Positions 21,501 to 31,357 of a DNA stretch of 64,000 nucleotides are shown piece by piece (position 1 is the first letter of the stretch; each line of letters starts with the position of its first letter). Under the pieces are notes generated by a model. It was not told the DNA's origin. It searched no databases and worked only from the letters and a program-made list of their open reading frames with translations. This DNA comes from Primula veris (taxonomy: Eukaryota > Streptophyta > Magnoliopsida > Ericales > Primulaceae). The stretch spans positions 10,292,001 through 10,356,000 of the forward strand of contig OY821751.1 of assembly GCA_963682055.1 (NCBI GenBank), given 5' to 3'. Both the position numbers and the translations under genes were made by a program.

Positions 21501-22928
21501 GGTTTTAGACAAACCGAAGGTGTCGACTATTTCGACACCTATGCTCCTGTCTCCAGGAAGACGTCAATCCGGATAGTCATTGCTCTCGCAGCACTGTTCT
21601 ATCTGGAAATACATCAAATGGATGTTAAAACGGCGTTCTTGAATGGTGAGTTGGAAGAGGAAATTTACATGGAACAACCGGAAGGGTTTGTGGTTCCAGG
21701 TAAAGCTCACAAGGTGTGTAAACTTGTGAAGTCCTTGTATGGACTTAAACAAGCACCTAAACAATGGCACGAAAAATTTGATAGAGTGATGCTATCAAAC
21801 GGTTTTCGGATAAACGAATGTGACAAATGCGTCTACGTAAAAGGAAATGAAAAGGACTACGTGGTAGTCTGCCTCTACGTAGATGACATGATTATAATAG
21901 GGAGTATTGATAACATCAACTCCACTAAGAAAATGTTGTCACAAAAATTCGAGATGAAAGACTTGGGTGTCGCTGATGTTATACTTGGTATGAAAATTAC
22001 CAAGACATCAGACGGATATGCGCTATCTCAAACTCACTATGTCAGACAGATGCTTGACAAATTTGATAAAGATAGTAGAGCTACATCCAGAACTCCGATA
22101 GAGATCTCAACCACCCTGAAAAAGAACTTTGGGGAGAGTGTGAGACAATTGGAATATTCTCGAATAATAGGCAGTCTGATGTACGTCATGAACTGTACTA
22201 GACCAGACATAGCCAACTCAGTGAGTAGACTGAGTAGGTACACCAGTAATCCCAATGAGGAACACTGGAAGGCCATCATGAGACTTCTCAGATACATGAG
22301 ATACACAGCAGACCGAGGGTTGCATTATACCAGATATCCAGCTGTACTGGAAGGGTATTCTGATGCAAACTGGATCTCGGATTCCAACAGTACACGATCC
22401 ACTAGCGGATATGTGTTCGTGATGGGAGGAGCAGCTGTCTCATGGAGATCATCCAAGCAGACGTGCATAGCTAGATCAACTATGGAATCTGAGTTCATAG
22501 CGTTGGATCTAGCAACAGAAGAGGCTGATTGGCTGAGAAGCTTTCTGGAAGGAATTCCAATGTGGCCGAAACCTGTCCCAGCAATAAGCATGCACTGCGA
22601 TAGTCAGTTGGCTATTGGACGGGCGCAGGATCATATGTATAATGGAAAGTCCCGACATATTCGTCGGAGACATAAATCCGTAAGAGAATTGTTAGCTAAC
22701 GGTGTGGTGTCCTTAGATTTTGTGAGATCTAAAGACAATATAGCGGATCCATTTACAAAAGGCTTGACTCAGGTAGGAGTTGAAGTTTCATCGAGGGGAA
22801 TGGGGTTGAAGCCCATTAAACTGGAAACCTCCTCAGAGGCAACCCAACCCGAACTGGATTCTCCAGCGTCGGGTTCAACGGGAAAACCGAACTGTGGGGG
22901 TGACCGAACAAAGCACTCGGGAACTTAA
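18549..22928 (+). CDS. Copia gag-pol polyprotein, intact
   Basis: The start ATG is at 18549; the frame is open further upstream but only with TTG. The product is 1,459 residues, the usual size for Copia. Order: an unusual alanine-rich N-terminus (about residues 30-90), gag, zinc knuckle C337-C340-H345-C350 ([14 protein letters not shown]), aspartic protease '[10 protein letters not shown]' (D413), GAG-pre-integrase HHCC starting at H570 ('WHGRLGHVN'), integrase core with first Asp at about 630, reverse transcriptase with YVDD at 1110-1113, and RNase H 'GYSDANW' near 1270. No stops or frameshifts. GC content and codon choice shift sharply near 20010: gag-protease is GC-rich, the rest AT-rich. 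The proteins would form cytoplasmic virus-like particles and insert cDNA in the nucleus. Confidence 0.95.
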   Translation: MTNEDQIPTVSSENVQGALVIGSSHKNASAASGGAQAQAEAEAAAAKAAADAAAAEADAMAAAAAAAQAAAKAAAKAALVAAARAKGKAPATPAMPMLPTSQLERPEKFRGNNFKRWQQKMLFYLTALNLTRFLKESAPVLSEDDEDVQTVSAVEAWKHGDYLCRNYILCALDDTLFSVFEPKASAKELWESLERKYKVNNAGAKKFVVTDFHEYMMTDGKSVIEQVEELQLIYHRLEVEGLVINEPFQVALMIEKLPPSWKEFQNYLKHKRKAMTLEGLIERLNVEQSNRRSGRKGGGGAGNAVAKAHVVEDAVSKRKRFDSGVGASLKKKFMGDCFVCNKPGHRAADCKMRTDKPKPPPKRKFQGKGRKRAPAQANVAEGGDDAGQDYMHLSAVVSEVNLVGSNPKEWWLDTGATSHICASKWMFKTYTAVDNESCFMGNSATSRVEGKGTVLLKMTSGKELTLNGVLHVPEIRKNLVSGSVMVNKGFKLVFESAKIVITLNGMYVGRGYMTNGMFKLNVGTPAPKAELAIEGTKAEASTKNNVIVNVAQVANKTSFAYSCDSFNLWHGRLGHVNANSMKKLISLNLLPNFVFDKQHKCEVCVEAKLTKSSYQHIERSTEPLGLIHTDVCDLKFIQTRGGKKYFITFIDDCTRYCYVYLMRSKDEAVEKFALYKTEVENQLNKKIKILRSDRGGEYEAPFAQICAENGIIHQTTAPYSPEQNGVAERKNRTLKEMMNAMLISSGLPQNMWGEALLSANYVLNKLPHKKRDKPPYELWKGHRPSYKFLRVWGCLAKVLVSLPKRTRIGPKTVDCVFIGYAQNSSAYRFLVHKSDNPDVHADTIIEAREASFFEEIFPRKSSVTVETEESNSEENVGASEPLEEEEEEPRRSKRARKETTFGPDFVTFMIEGEPATFKQAMSSPEAQYWEEAINNEVESILQNHTWELVDLPPGCKPLGHKWIFKRKRKLDGTIEKYKARLVVKGFRQTEGVDYFDTYAPVSRKTSIRIVIALAALFYLEIHQMDVKTAFLNGELEEEIYMEQPEGFVVPGKAHKVCKLVKSLYGLKQAPKQWHEKFDRVMLSNGFRINECDKCVYVKGNEKDYVVVCLYVDDMIIIGSIDNINSTKKMLSQKFEMKDLGVADVILGMKITKTSDGYALSQTHYVRQMLDKFDKDSRATSRTPIEISTTLKKNFGESVRQLEYSRIIGSLMYVMNCTRPDIANSVSRLSRYTSNPNEEHWKAIMRLLRYMRYTADRGLHYTRYPAVLEGYSDANWISDSNSTRSTSGYVFVMGGAAVSWRSSKQTCIARSTMESEFIALDLATEEADWLRSFLEGIPMWPKPVPAISMHCDSQLAIGRAQDHMYNGKSRHIRRRHKSVRELLANGVVSLDFVRSKDNIADPFTKGLTQVGVEVSSRGMGLKPIKLETSSEATQPELDSPASGSTGKPNCGGDRTKHSGT

Positions 22929-23397
22929 GTTCCCAGCCCATTTCTAGGATGAAAGAGTGATAGACCTAGACCATCTTAAGGGTGAGCATGAGGCTCTTAA
23001 TGAAAACAAGTATCTCGAAGATCGAGAGGGGTGAGTCAGGACACCCTTGACTTGAAATCACCTATGACGAGTGTGTATGGCCGATACTATGTGATGAGCC
23101 ATGGGCTAAATCACTAGAGCACTCGGTTGAACTTTGCCAAGGCAGTCCACGGCCAAATATGGACAACAACCAAAGGGCTTAGTAAGTGGTGTAGAGGGGA
23201 CACTGTGTGCGCATTACCCTGGTATGCACAAACGCTAAAGGGTTCAAGGCTTAAAGGCTACCCAATAGTAGCATATCAGATTTTACGTCACTACGGCAGG
23301 TTCAAGGCACGCGCTACCTGTCCTTATGCAGTGAACTCTTGCGGTTTTCTCTCGTATGCATTTAGGAGCATTTTATTTTCAGCCAATTGCATTCATG
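22929..23397 (+). other. Copia-1 3' untranslated region
   Basis: About 470 bases between the gag-pol stop and the polypurine tract, conserved with 46485-47033 of Copia-2 (shared 'CCGAACAAAGCACTCGGGAAC', split here by one base differences, and 'ACGGCAGGTTCAAGGC'). No reading frame is conserved between the two, so this is non-coding element sequence. Confidence 0.7.
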
Positions 23398-23404
23398 TGG
23401 GGGA
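23398..23404 (+). promoter_or_regulatory. Copia-1 polypurine tract
   Basis: GTGGGGGA lies directly before T and the 3' LTR start TGTTGG at 23406. The same GTGGGGGAT precedes the Copia-2 3' LTR at 47042. It primes plus-strand DNA synthesis in this family. Confidence 0.8.
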
Positions 23405-23792
23405 TTGTTGGAAAAACATGTGAAAACATGGGTGTTTCCGAATGGTCACTGGACCAACTTCGAGTCATTATTTCGTGTAACAGCGCTGAGTTGTTTATAC
23501 CGTAATCAACGTGGTTGAGTAGCCCGTGTGACGAGCTTCGTAACGGTATATCACATGACCTATTCGGAGAATGGGTGTGAATACAAAGTGGCTTCAAAGT
23601 TGGTACCTCGGAAGCTCAAATCTGGAAAAACGAAATGGTTAATGAGAAAAACCATTTAGTATAATCCCATATTGGAAGATTAAGAGTTAATCTTACAATA
23701 TATATACCATACCAACCCATGTAGTTATTAAACTAACATGTCCACATACACCTAAGAGTATTAGTGTGTACCACACACGCGCGCTCGCTCGT

Positions 23793-24103
23793 GTCTCGTG
23801 TCTCGGGTCTCGGGTCTCGGGTCTCGGGCTCGGGCACGGGCACGGGCGTGGGCGTGGGCGTGGGCGTGGGCGTGGGCGTGGGCGTGGGCGTGGGCGTGGG
23901 CGTGGGCTTGGGCTTGGGCTTGGGCTTGGGCTTGGGATTTGGGATTTGGGATTTGGGATTTGGGATTTGGGATTTGGGATTTGGGATTTGGGATTTGGGA
24001 TTTGGGATTTGGGATTTGGGATTTGGGGAATGTCTCGGGTCTCGGGTCTCGGGTCTCGGGTCTCGGGTCTCGGGTCTCGGGTCTTGGGTCTTGGGTCTTG
24101 GGT
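23793..24103 (+). repeat. Expanded G-rich minisatellite in Copia-1 3' LTR
   Basis: About 310 bases of 6-7 base units: TCTCGGG, then about ten CGTGGG, five CTTGGG, about twelve ATTTGGG, then TCTCGGG and TCTTGGG. GGG recurs every 3-4 bases for more than 40 units, an exceptionally long potential G-quadruplex tract on the coding strand, about 130 bases upstream of the TATA box. The ATTTGGG block resembles but is not the plant telomere repeat (TTTAGGG). Confidence 0.95.
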
Positions 24104-24233
24104 CCAAACCCGAATAGGGAGTTTTGTATAAAATACAAAAGGAGTCCCTAGAGTTTCCAGCAAGAGAAACGTCAGCAATGAATGAGAGTAAATGCTGCGG
24201 TTTCAGAATTGATTGAGAGTAAACAGTAGAGCC

Positions 24234-24240
24234 TATATAA
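24234..24240 (+). promoter_or_regulatory. TATA box of Copia-1 LTR (3' LTR only)
   Basis: CCTATATAAGGCAGCCATCC. The same context with variation is at 11458 (ACTATAAAAGACAGCCATCC) and 47742 (CTATATGAGGCAGCCATCC), so this is the family's core promoter. It is deleted from the Copia-1 5' LTR. Confidence 0.75.
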
Positions 24241-25279
24241 GGCAGCCATCCCCCTCTCATTTCAGTACACCATCATACACACAACTCACAGCATAAGCAT
24301 ACACTTAGTGAGAGAGAACCGCACCACCAACAGCTCGACCTGTGGTTCGGTGCCGGTTTCCATACGAGCCACTCTGAGATAGAAGTTGTACCTTGGGAAC
24401 AAAGTCCCGAAACCAGAAACCTTTAAAGGTGGTTCGGGAAATATTGTTTAAGGGAAACTGCTCAGCAGTTGCCTCTTCTTTTACTTTATGTTATTTATTT
24501 TTCAGTCTTTTACTTTCTGTCCATTTCATTTCAGTACCGTTTCATTTCTGTAATTTACTTTCCTGTACTGTTTCTTTTCTGTATTTACATTTCAGTACTG
24601 TTTACTTTCAGTCTTTCGATTCTGTTATTTACTTTTCAGTTCTGTAATTTCCAGTATTTACAAAAAACAGTCCGGCAGTTTTTTATTTGTTAAAAACCAG
24701 TCCGGCAGTTTTTTATGCTTTAAAACCAGTCCAGTTTGTTTTGTTCAAAACCAGTCCGGCAGTTTGTTTAAAACCAGTCCGGCAGTTTGTTAAAACCAGT
24801 CCGGCAGTTTTGTTTAAAACCAGTCCGGCAGTTTTGTTTAAAACCAGTCCGGCAGTTTGTTAAAACCAGTCCGGCAGTTTCTGTAAAACCAGTCCGGCAG
24901 TTTCTGTAAAACCAGTCCGGCAGTTTCTTTAAAACAGTCCGGCAGTTTCTTTATTTCAGTCCAGCAGTTTTATTTATTTGTTGAGTCAGGAATTGTAATT
25001 CATATTCCAATTGTGAGAAATAAATTTGTTTATTTCCTTTGCGTTCCTGTCTCTTTTATTTATTGTCCTTTCATTATTGTATTCGAAATAGTACCAAAAA
25101 CCAACAATAGCGACGGGATTAGTGACGGTATTTTTTGTTACGAGCTTATTAGCGACGGTTTTTGTGACGGCTTTGTGACAGTTTAGTCAATTTGCGACAG
25201 ATTTGTGACAGCTTTTTAAATTAGCGACAGGCTTGTGATAGCTTTTGACTCTCAATAAATCAAAGATTATTTTGTAGTA

Positions 25280-25640
25280 TATGGTTAGAGGTTCAGTTGA
25301 TAGAGGCTTAGAGTTTCCTTCCATGATTTTATTAAAAATAGGTATAAGGTCTGCTATGTTTTCAGGAGTTTCTATATCATTTATAAGACAAGAGAAGGTA
25401 TTATTCAAGTTATCATTACCTTTGGGTGGGGTTTTCTTAGGAGGGATGTTTTTATTAGTAGTAGTGTTTTTTGTAGAGGATTTAAACTCTTTCTGAGAAG
25501 GAGAGGTGTTTATATCAGGGGGTATATTTTCAGGTATAATAATTATCTCATTATCATATTTAGTGTGATGAGACGTATCCTCATTAGTGTTTATCCTTTT
25601 TAGGTTGCTGGTTTTTTCTGTTGTTGATGTTTATTGATTG
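25280..25640 (-). pseudogene. LINE ORF1 N-terminal part, copy 1
   Basis: The minus-strand frame contains 'SCLINDIETPENIADLIPIF' and runs into the MITE; continuation is at 16718. It matches 41323-41690 almost exactly. The 5' end of the LINE is near 25640; sequence beyond it (25640-26200) matches 41695-42240 and looks like CACTA interior. Confidence 0.5.
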
Positions 25641-26209
25641 TTGATAGTTTTAGGATCTGTGTGAAATTGACTCATATATATTATGCTATGCTTGTTTCTA
25701 TGCAGGAAGAATTTTTTTGTGTATCTCTGACCGGGACCGGGAACATAAGCACAGTATGTAGATGCTACTTTGAAACACATACAACTCAACACACCGGTTC
25801 TCTAGTTTTTGTTTACTAAAGAAGAAAGGTGTAACTAGTGGCGGTGAATAAGAGAGGGTTATAACGTTTCGGGAGATGATTAGTTGAAAAATAATATATT
25901 TATTGGATTGTTTTGGTTATATTTTTACGCAACTAATGACTGATATGGTTGGTATAATATTTTGCTATAACTTGTGACTTGATTAGTGTAATGTTATGTA
26001 GTTTGTGAACAAGGTTTGGTAAGTATCTCGTACGTAATATTTGGTAACTTTATTTGGTAACTTTTTTATGATTAATTAAGTGTATGGATACTCTTTTGCA
26101 AGTTCAGTTATATGGTTGTTCATGAGTTTAAATTTATTTTTGTTGAATTTATCTATTTTTAAATTGAATTTAGCTTTCAAAAGGATTAATTTTAATAAAT
26201 TAGAACAGT
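25641..26209. other. CACTA interior, no gene recognised
   Basis: AT-rich and nearly identical to 41695-42240. It contains 'CTGACCGGGACCGGGAAC', possibly LINE 5' leader. No coding domain seen. Confidence 0.35.
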
Positions 26210-26610
26210 GGCATTAGCAACAAAAAAACTATATGCAATTATAATTTAATTAAATTGAACATGATATTTAACAACATTGTAGCAAAAAAAAAAATTATAG
26301 TAAAAGAAAATAAGAAAACAAAGATAAAAAGCAATTTATAATATAGCAACACCATTGCAACACCAAACTTTATTTTGCAAATGTGTCGCTTTTGAAGCCA
26401 AAAATTGAGAATTTACCGACATCAAATTATCTTGGTATTATGCTGCTATTTTTTTTATTGTGTAAGCATTTGTGTTGCTGAAATTAGCCACAACCATTTT
26501 AATAAGATAAACTTTTATGTTGCTATTATGTTAGTAAATCAAAATTAGCAACATAAATCCTTTATTAGCATCATAAATTTATGTTAGCAATTCAACTTTC
26601 TCTTGTTGTG
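26210..26610. repeat. CACTA right subterminal repeats
   Basis: Repeated TAGCAACA / TGTTGCTA motifs in both orientations up to the terminus TTGTTGTG at 26610, mirroring 6160-6440. Confidence 0.7.
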
Positions 26611-26613
26611 TAA

Positions 26614-27400
26614 TAATAATAAAAAGATATTTGGACGAATGTTTTATTTTGATGGGTAAGAATTCCTAATTTCATTTTGTTTTTAATCGACGTATTCTTA
26701 AATATAAATATTATCCTCCATCTCCTTTTACCATTTCCGCACTTTTATTTCAAGTCTTTATACTTATGCAAACAAATGCGCATATGTTTCTACGAGGGTG
26801 TGGGTCTGATTATTATTACACAAATTCAACCCTTTTAAATTTGGGATTATAATCTTTTCTTCCTAAAATAAGAAGCGGTTATTGTTTTTATTTTTATTTT
26901 TTTATATTTGTACAGTTATACTTGTAGAGAAGTATATTAATTTTAGAAGCGCATACCAAGATCGAACACTCATGGTAAGCATACAAAGAGACAATCACTA
27001 ATTAAGCAACTCATTTTCTTTACCCAATTCAGTCTAATGCAATGTTCTAAAAGGCACAAGGAAAAATTTAGTCGTAAATTGGTCGATCAGCGTCTAATCT
27101 CGCTTAATCATTGTTTAATCCGCCTAATCACACATAATCCCGTCTAACCTATTAGAATTCTAGAATTTGCCTACCGCCTATCCTTCGCCTAATTTGTGGC
27201 TAGCCATACCTTTTAGAACACTAGGCATACCTTGTAGAAGTTCTTCTTCTTTCTAGCCTCCTGCTCTTATAGGATTGTAGGAAAGGGAGAAAGCGGTCCG
27301 GTGAACACTAGCGGAACACTGGAAGCGGCTGGGTGAACACTAGCGGAACACTGACCTAATTGGGATTGGAAAGGGGATGGTTTACATTAATTTACACTTA
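26614..27400. repeat. EC1 downstream flank, tandem unit 2
   Basis: Matches 5236-5980 in order. With 5981-6137 it forms the second unit of a tandem duplication, split by the CACTA element. It includes a copy of the 190-base MITE-like repeat (27038-27220) and the paired 'GGTGAACACTAGCGGAACAC' repeat. The block II copy is 42648-43420. Confidence 0.75.
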
Positions 27401-27408
27401 ATATGTAT

Positions 27409-28001
27409 TAGAGGTGGACACGGAGCGGATTGGTACGGAGTGAGTTCAATCCTAACCCAACCAGTAAAATAAATTGCGGGACGGACTGAGACGGGTTGAT
27501 AAAATTTAAATTTCAACCCAACCTAACCCGTTACAATTAAAATCTGAACCCCACCAGATCCGCAAAATAAATTGCGGGTTGGTGTGGGTTGATTTTTTAA
27601 TTTTTATGTCGGTTCTTTATTTTGCATAATTTGCATAATCAACCCAAATTTTAAAATAAATTGAAAATCTTTTAAAAAAAAACATAAATTAAAACCAATT
27701 AAAGTAGGTTTAGAACATTCCCGAACAAGTAACTAAATTAAAATATAACAAGAGTGCCAGGTTGGTAAATTAAAATACACACAAGATATATATAAATATA
27801 AATGTTAAATTCATATATGTATATTGTGGGTAGAAACGGGTTGGGCGTATTAACCTGCGGTTTGGGAACTCCAACCCTAACCTGACCCGCAAAATGTATA
27901 ACGGATTGGGGCGGGAATGATTGATTTTTATTGGGTATTCTACCCCCCAATTTACAGGGATTGAGTTACGGATTGTGTTTGCGGATTGTTTATCCACCCT
28001 A
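27409..28001. mobile_element. hAT-type non-autonomous element (593 bp)
   Basis: Ends TAGAGGTGGACA and TTATCCACCCTA (inward TAGGGTGGATAA), flanked by a perfect 8-bp duplication ATATGTAT (27401-27408 and 28002-28009). The paralogous flank at about 30446 keeps the uninterrupted target AAATATGTATTCTCTAG. The interior is an alternating series of GCGGGTTGG / CAACCC-type motifs that are complementary to each other. No coding frame. A 3'-truncated copy is at 43432-43746. Confidence 0.85.
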
Positions 28002-28344
28002 ATATGTATTGTCTAGATCTTTTGGTGTTTCTAAAAAAGTAGAGAAAACCAGGGTGCCATGATTTTGATGTTCTTTTACATTTCTCATTACATGAAGAGA
28101 GCACAAAAACGCAACATATACAGACTTTAAGACAGAAATATCAAGTTGTACTTTCGATGTTCATTACACTTAATATCCCATGCAACTATTAGTTTCTTGT
28201 TTTGTTTTCTATATACAACTTTGGAGGACAATTAGGCTTCCCAACAATAACAACAACAAAAAGTGCAAAAACAAATAAGCACCAGTAATGAAAAGAAGAA
28301 GAAGGGATTATTGAATCAACTTTGGTAGAGATGCATGAAAACGT

Positions 28345-28515
28345 CACTACAAAAAAGTTTCTAATAAAAGACGGAAGAATCTGTTACAAATCTGTATCTA
28401 AATGACAATATCTGTCCGTACAACTAAAACCCGTCGCTACGCCTTCTCTGATTACAGCTTGCGGAAACAAAATCAGTCACTATTTTCGTCTGCAATCTGA
28501 CATCATTTTGTAGTA
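28345..28515. mobile_element. CACTA MITE (171 bp)
   Basis: Begins CACTACAAAAAAG and ends CATTTTGTAGTA (last G mutated to A), flanked by the 3-bp duplication CGT (28342-28344 and 28516-28518). It contains GACGG / CCCGTCGCTACG subterminal-type motifs. In the block II copy the right half (48507-48616, ending TTTTGTAGTG before CGT) is interrupted by Copia-2. Confidence 0.8.
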
Positions 28516-28518
28516 CGT

Positions 28519-29347
28519 GTAGTTATCTCTTTACAATGCTTTCTCGCTGCCTCTGGAATACTTGCTTCATAAAAAAATAGCTAATACAATTTAAACAAAT
28601 TGTGTATATAGTTAAAGTTTATGAGGCAAGCAATTTTCTTTTTCCTAAACAATTGAGTTATCTAATCATCGTACGGTCATACCAAGATTTTCTCAACCGT
28701 TGCTAGCTAAAATTGCAGATATTTCGTTTTGCCTTGCTCCCTGATTTGTCAAGTTCCATTTGTTTTTTTTTTTTGAGAAGAACAAATAGGACTTGTCTAG
28801 TCCCATTTGTTCTTTCTATTGGTCTTTTCTGCAGACGCTCATGGTAAAATAAGTACTTTTATTCATTTCTTTTGACAAACTTGACGTTTAAATTCATGTT
28901 TTTACCTTAACGTATAAATAAGCATCAATTGTCTATAAAACTTGAAATCAACTAAAAAATATATAGAAATAAATAATCTGTCAACACTTGCCTAAATTGG
29001 CATGTTTTAATTTTAATCGTACATTTAATTAGCCCGACCAAATTAAGTGCTGTTATTTATAAATGCGTTCTCTTTTTTTATTAGAAATATAAGTTTAGAA
29101 GTTTTGAAAAGCCCATATACAGATTTCAAACAAACTTTGATATAAAAACAACTGTATTTTGGGCATCAAATAAGCGGCGAAATCACAAGTTTTGTAATGG
29201 GTGAATTGTGTCTCGACAAAATTCTCAAGGAGCGAAAAGCATCGATCTAGTGGCACGTCGTTCATCTATGGTCTTACCCTTAAAGGGACTTCCTTGTAGC
29301 AGAGAATCTGATCTTAAAAAAGCATAATAGTACGACCTGATTTAAAG
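28519..29347 (+). promoter_or_regulatory. EC1 upstream region, locus 3 (gene lost)
   Basis: Matches 48620-49735 upstream of the intact EC1-type gene, including 'AGCCCATATACAGATTTC', 'GCATCGATCTAGTG' and 'CTTACCCTTAAAGGG'. It stops at GACCTGATTTAAAG, about 360 bases short of where the start codon would be. A 340-base insertion in the block II copy (49057-49397) is absent here. Confidence 0.7.
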
Positions 29348-29980
29348 GTAATTTTCACTTATTTACTGATAATTTTAATACTAAACCTGCTAAAAAAGTT
29401 CGTGTTTATCACTGAATTAAACCACCAGTAGGTAAACTTAAACTTAATGTGAATGGTAGCTACATAACGAGCCCAAATTTCTCTGGTATTGGGGGGGTTT
29501 TTCGGGATCACTTTGGTAATTTTGTTAAAGGTTTCTCCTACACTAAATATGCTAATAATAGCTTGGATATTGAAGTTTTAGCTATTCTAAAGGGCCTGTT
29601 AGCTATAGAAGATGAAGATGTTATTCTAGAAACGGATAGTTTAAAATTAATGAATATTATTCATCAAAAAGAGAAGATTCCCTGGTCTATTTTCGCTGAA
29701 ATTGGACAGATCAGAGAGCTAATAGAGAGGAAGAAAGTGGAGATAGTTCATACCGATAGAGGAGGGAACTCAGCAGCTGATTTATTAGCAAAACAGGGGC
29801 TTAACATCACCACAAAAGATTCTAGAGATATCCCCTTAGGTTTTGAAAGGATCTTGAAGTTGGATCGCGATCAGTTTTCATATTTGCGATGAAGAGACAA
29901 AAAATCGCCATTGTTTCTCTGTCTAAGCTAGTTTTTTAGGTATCTGCCGGTTCAACAGGAAGAGATAATGGGGGAGAGAA
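29348..29980 (+). pseudogene. LINE RNase H fragment replacing an EC1 copy
   Basis: The frame from about 29416 to 29892 reads 'KPPVGKLKLNVNGSY', 'GGVFRDHFGNFVKGFS', 'DIEVLAILKGL', 'VILETDS' and 'NSAADLLAKQGL', the RNase H-like domain (Pfam RVT_3) that closes plant L1-type ORF2, with D, E, D and D-type catalytic positions present. There is no start codon; a TGA at 29413 stands where tryptophan is usual. The left flank is EC1 promoter and the right flank (29981 on) is EC1 3' UTR, so this fragment occupies the place of about 770 bases of promoter and coding sequence. Neither LINE in the window retains this domain, so its donor was elsewhere. Confidence 0.75.
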
Positions 29981-30600
29981 ACGAAACACGTTGTTTACCA
30001 TGTAATAATAATAAAAGATGTTCGGACAAATGTTTTGTTTTTATGGGTACCTATTTGCAATTAGTTTTTTACTTGTACTACATATTTTTAAATATAAATA
30101 TTATCCTCCATTTCCTTTTACCATTTTCGCACTTTTATTTTAACTCTTTATGCTTATGCAAACAAGTACATATGTTTCTAAGAGGGTGTGTGTGGTTGTT
30201 ATTACACAAATTCAACCTTTTAGGTTTGGTATTATAATCTCTCCTAGCGAAAATAAGAAACGATAATTTTTTAATTTTTTATTTATACTTGTAGCTTTGG
30301 AGGTAATAAGCAAATTAGTTTTAGAAGTGTGTCCCAAGATCGAACACTCATGGTAAGCATAATACACGGAGACAATCACTAATTAAGCAACTCATTTGCT
30401 CGACTCAGTTCAGTCTAATGACTCATAAGTATTAAATTAATTTACACTAAATATGTATTCTCTAGATCCTTCGGTGTATGTAAAAAGTACGGAAAACCTG
30501 GGGGTTGTTTTTCATGTTCTTTTACATTTCTTATTACGTGAAGAGAGCACAAAAACGCAACATATATAGATTTATAAAGACATAAATAATTCAGTGCATT
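29981..30600. repeat. EC1 downstream flank, locus 3
   Basis: Resumes with ACGAAACACGTTGTTTACCATG, as in 5212-5232, and follows the EC1 3' flank to about 30440. It contains the empty target site of the hAT element (about 30446). It then matches the flank at 28010-28140 (TCTAGATC...GTGTTTCTAAAAAGTA type sequence). Confidence 0.7.
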
Positions 30601-30645
30601 AAATTGGTCAAACTTAACCATTCCAAAAACATATAAATGTAGACG

Positions 30646-30874
30646 TATGGTCCGTTTGGCAACGGGTTTTTTAGTGCAAAATCAGGTTTCAAATATCTAT
30701 TTTAAAAATCCACTGAAAATAAAGATTTTAAAAATCTGGATTTATAGCTTTTTCAGCCCAAAAATCAGATTTTTTGAAGCAGAAAAATCTGAGTTGCCAA
30801 TCCATCACCCACATATTTTTAAAATAGAAAATCCAAAAATCAACTAAAAAAATCAATTGACAAACGGACTCATA
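30646..30874. mobile_element. MITE with TCCGTTTGNCAA termini (about 229 bp)
   Basis: Terminal inverted repeats TATGGTCCGTTTGGCAA and TTGACAAACGGACTCATA, and an AAATC(A/T)GATTTT-rich interior that can fold back. The exact target duplication could not be fixed, so the superfamily is undecided. The open frame through it (30647-30847) is incidental. Confidence 0.65.
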
Positions 30875-31357
30875 GTAATTGAAAAGCCATCAAAACATCA
30901 TAAACTTTACAAAACCTAGATGATGATCATAGATTGAAAAAAATTAACCTAGCGATCTGGTGTGTTGTTTTGTACATCAGTTTGTGTGCTTCTGGTAACC
31001 GAATTTTTTATATGAATTCAAACTATTGTGTTTTCTTTTTATGTAAATTTTATTTCTCTTATTTTCTTGTTGTTCAAATATATTGGATTTGCTCAAAAAC
31101 TATATCTATATCCATACATCTGAAAAAGATCACACCGGACTAAAAGAATAAGAATTAAATAAGGCTCAAATGGAATTGAACAACAATGTAGTAATTGATA
31201 TGTATAGATTAATTAGAATGATCTAACCTTGAATTGAAATTGAGGGACAATGAGGAATTATTGTTTAACCTCGACATACAATCAATAGATGTAGTGTATT
31301 TACTTTTATTATAGGTGAGACAAAAAATATGTATGAATAGTACATAACGCATATTCA
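30875..31357. other. AT-rich spacer, nothing recognised
   Basis: No convincing gene, repeat or RNA between the MITE and the EBF-derived inverted repeat. Confidence 0.3.

Larger units (their letters stand above)
16744..25106 (+). mobile_element. Full-length Copia LTR retrotransposon (Copia-1)
   Basis: An 8,363-base element bounded by LTRs 16744-18197 and 23406-25106, with a perfect 5-bp target duplication ATAGC (16739-16743 and 25107-25111). Both LTRs begin TGTTGG and end CAACA. The single gag-pol frame (18549-22928) is uninterrupted. The LTRs appear identical where they align, so the insertion is recent, but they differ in minisatellite length and in two internal deletions. The block copy at 41157 has no insertion at this site, so Copia-1 arrived after the block duplication. 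A polypurine tract precedes the 3' LTR. The bases after the 5' LTR (ATCTTAAACAATAC) do not match the common initiator-Met primer site. Confidence 0.95.
23406..25106 (+). repeat. Copia-1 3' LTR (1,701 bp)
   Basis: Same ends as the 5' LTR but 247 bases longer. It carries the expanded G-rich minisatellite (23793-24103), a conserved block 'GTATAAAATACAAAAG', the core promoter with TATATAA (24234-24240), and the 24-base array (24664-24970). It lacks the 'GGATTCTGGGGGTGTAAC' segment found in the 5' LTR and in the solo and Copia-2 LTRs. Confidence 0.9.
16719..25279. mobile_element. CACTA MITE (about 193 bp) split by Copia element
   Basis: The left part 16719-16743 begins (T)ACTACAAAAAAATACCCAA; the right part 25107-25279 ends ATTATTTTGTAGTA. 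The ends are inverted repeats of the CACTACAAAA type with the outermost C/G mutated. The body has repeated GCGACGG / GTGACAG units. It sits in LINE ORF1; the flanks are TA-rich and I could not fix the 3-bp duplication. An uninterrupted copy occurs in the second LINE (41134-41322), and the left end alone occurs at 56455 with a perfect CACTAC terminus. Confidence 0.7.
6141..26610. mobile_element. 20.5-kb CACTA element with nested insertions
   Basis: The left end is CACTACAAAAAAAT at 6141; the right end is ...CTTTCTCTTGTTGTG at 26610 (inward CACAACAAGAGAAAG), so the termini are imperfect inverted repeats. The flanks carry a 3-bp duplication TAA (6138-6140 and 26611-26613), as expected for CACTA. 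Removing the element restores the EC1 3' flank (compare 5230-5250). Both ends carry GTTGCTA-type subterminal repeats. Inside are a Transposase-associated domain remnant (9387-9610), a hAT MITE, a Copia solo LTR, a LINE, a 5S-like retrocopy, a CACTA MITE and a complete Copia element. Without these the core is about 5-6 kb. A second copy of the right end sits at 42250-42644. Confidence 0.8.

Noticed and set aside
18540..22591. Several minus-strand frames of 70-220 codons
   Set aside because: Shadows of the intact Copia gag-pol on the opposite strand; none has a recognisable domain.
23940..24026. Interstitial telomere repeat
   Set aside because: The unit is ATTTGGG, not TTTAGGG, and grades into other GGG units of the LTR.
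23693..24260. Long open frames in all phases and both strands over the G-rich array
   Set aside because: They arise from a stop-free short tandem repeat (Pro-Arg, Gly-Leu, Ala-Trp repeats) and have no domain; the same happens at 17031-17493.
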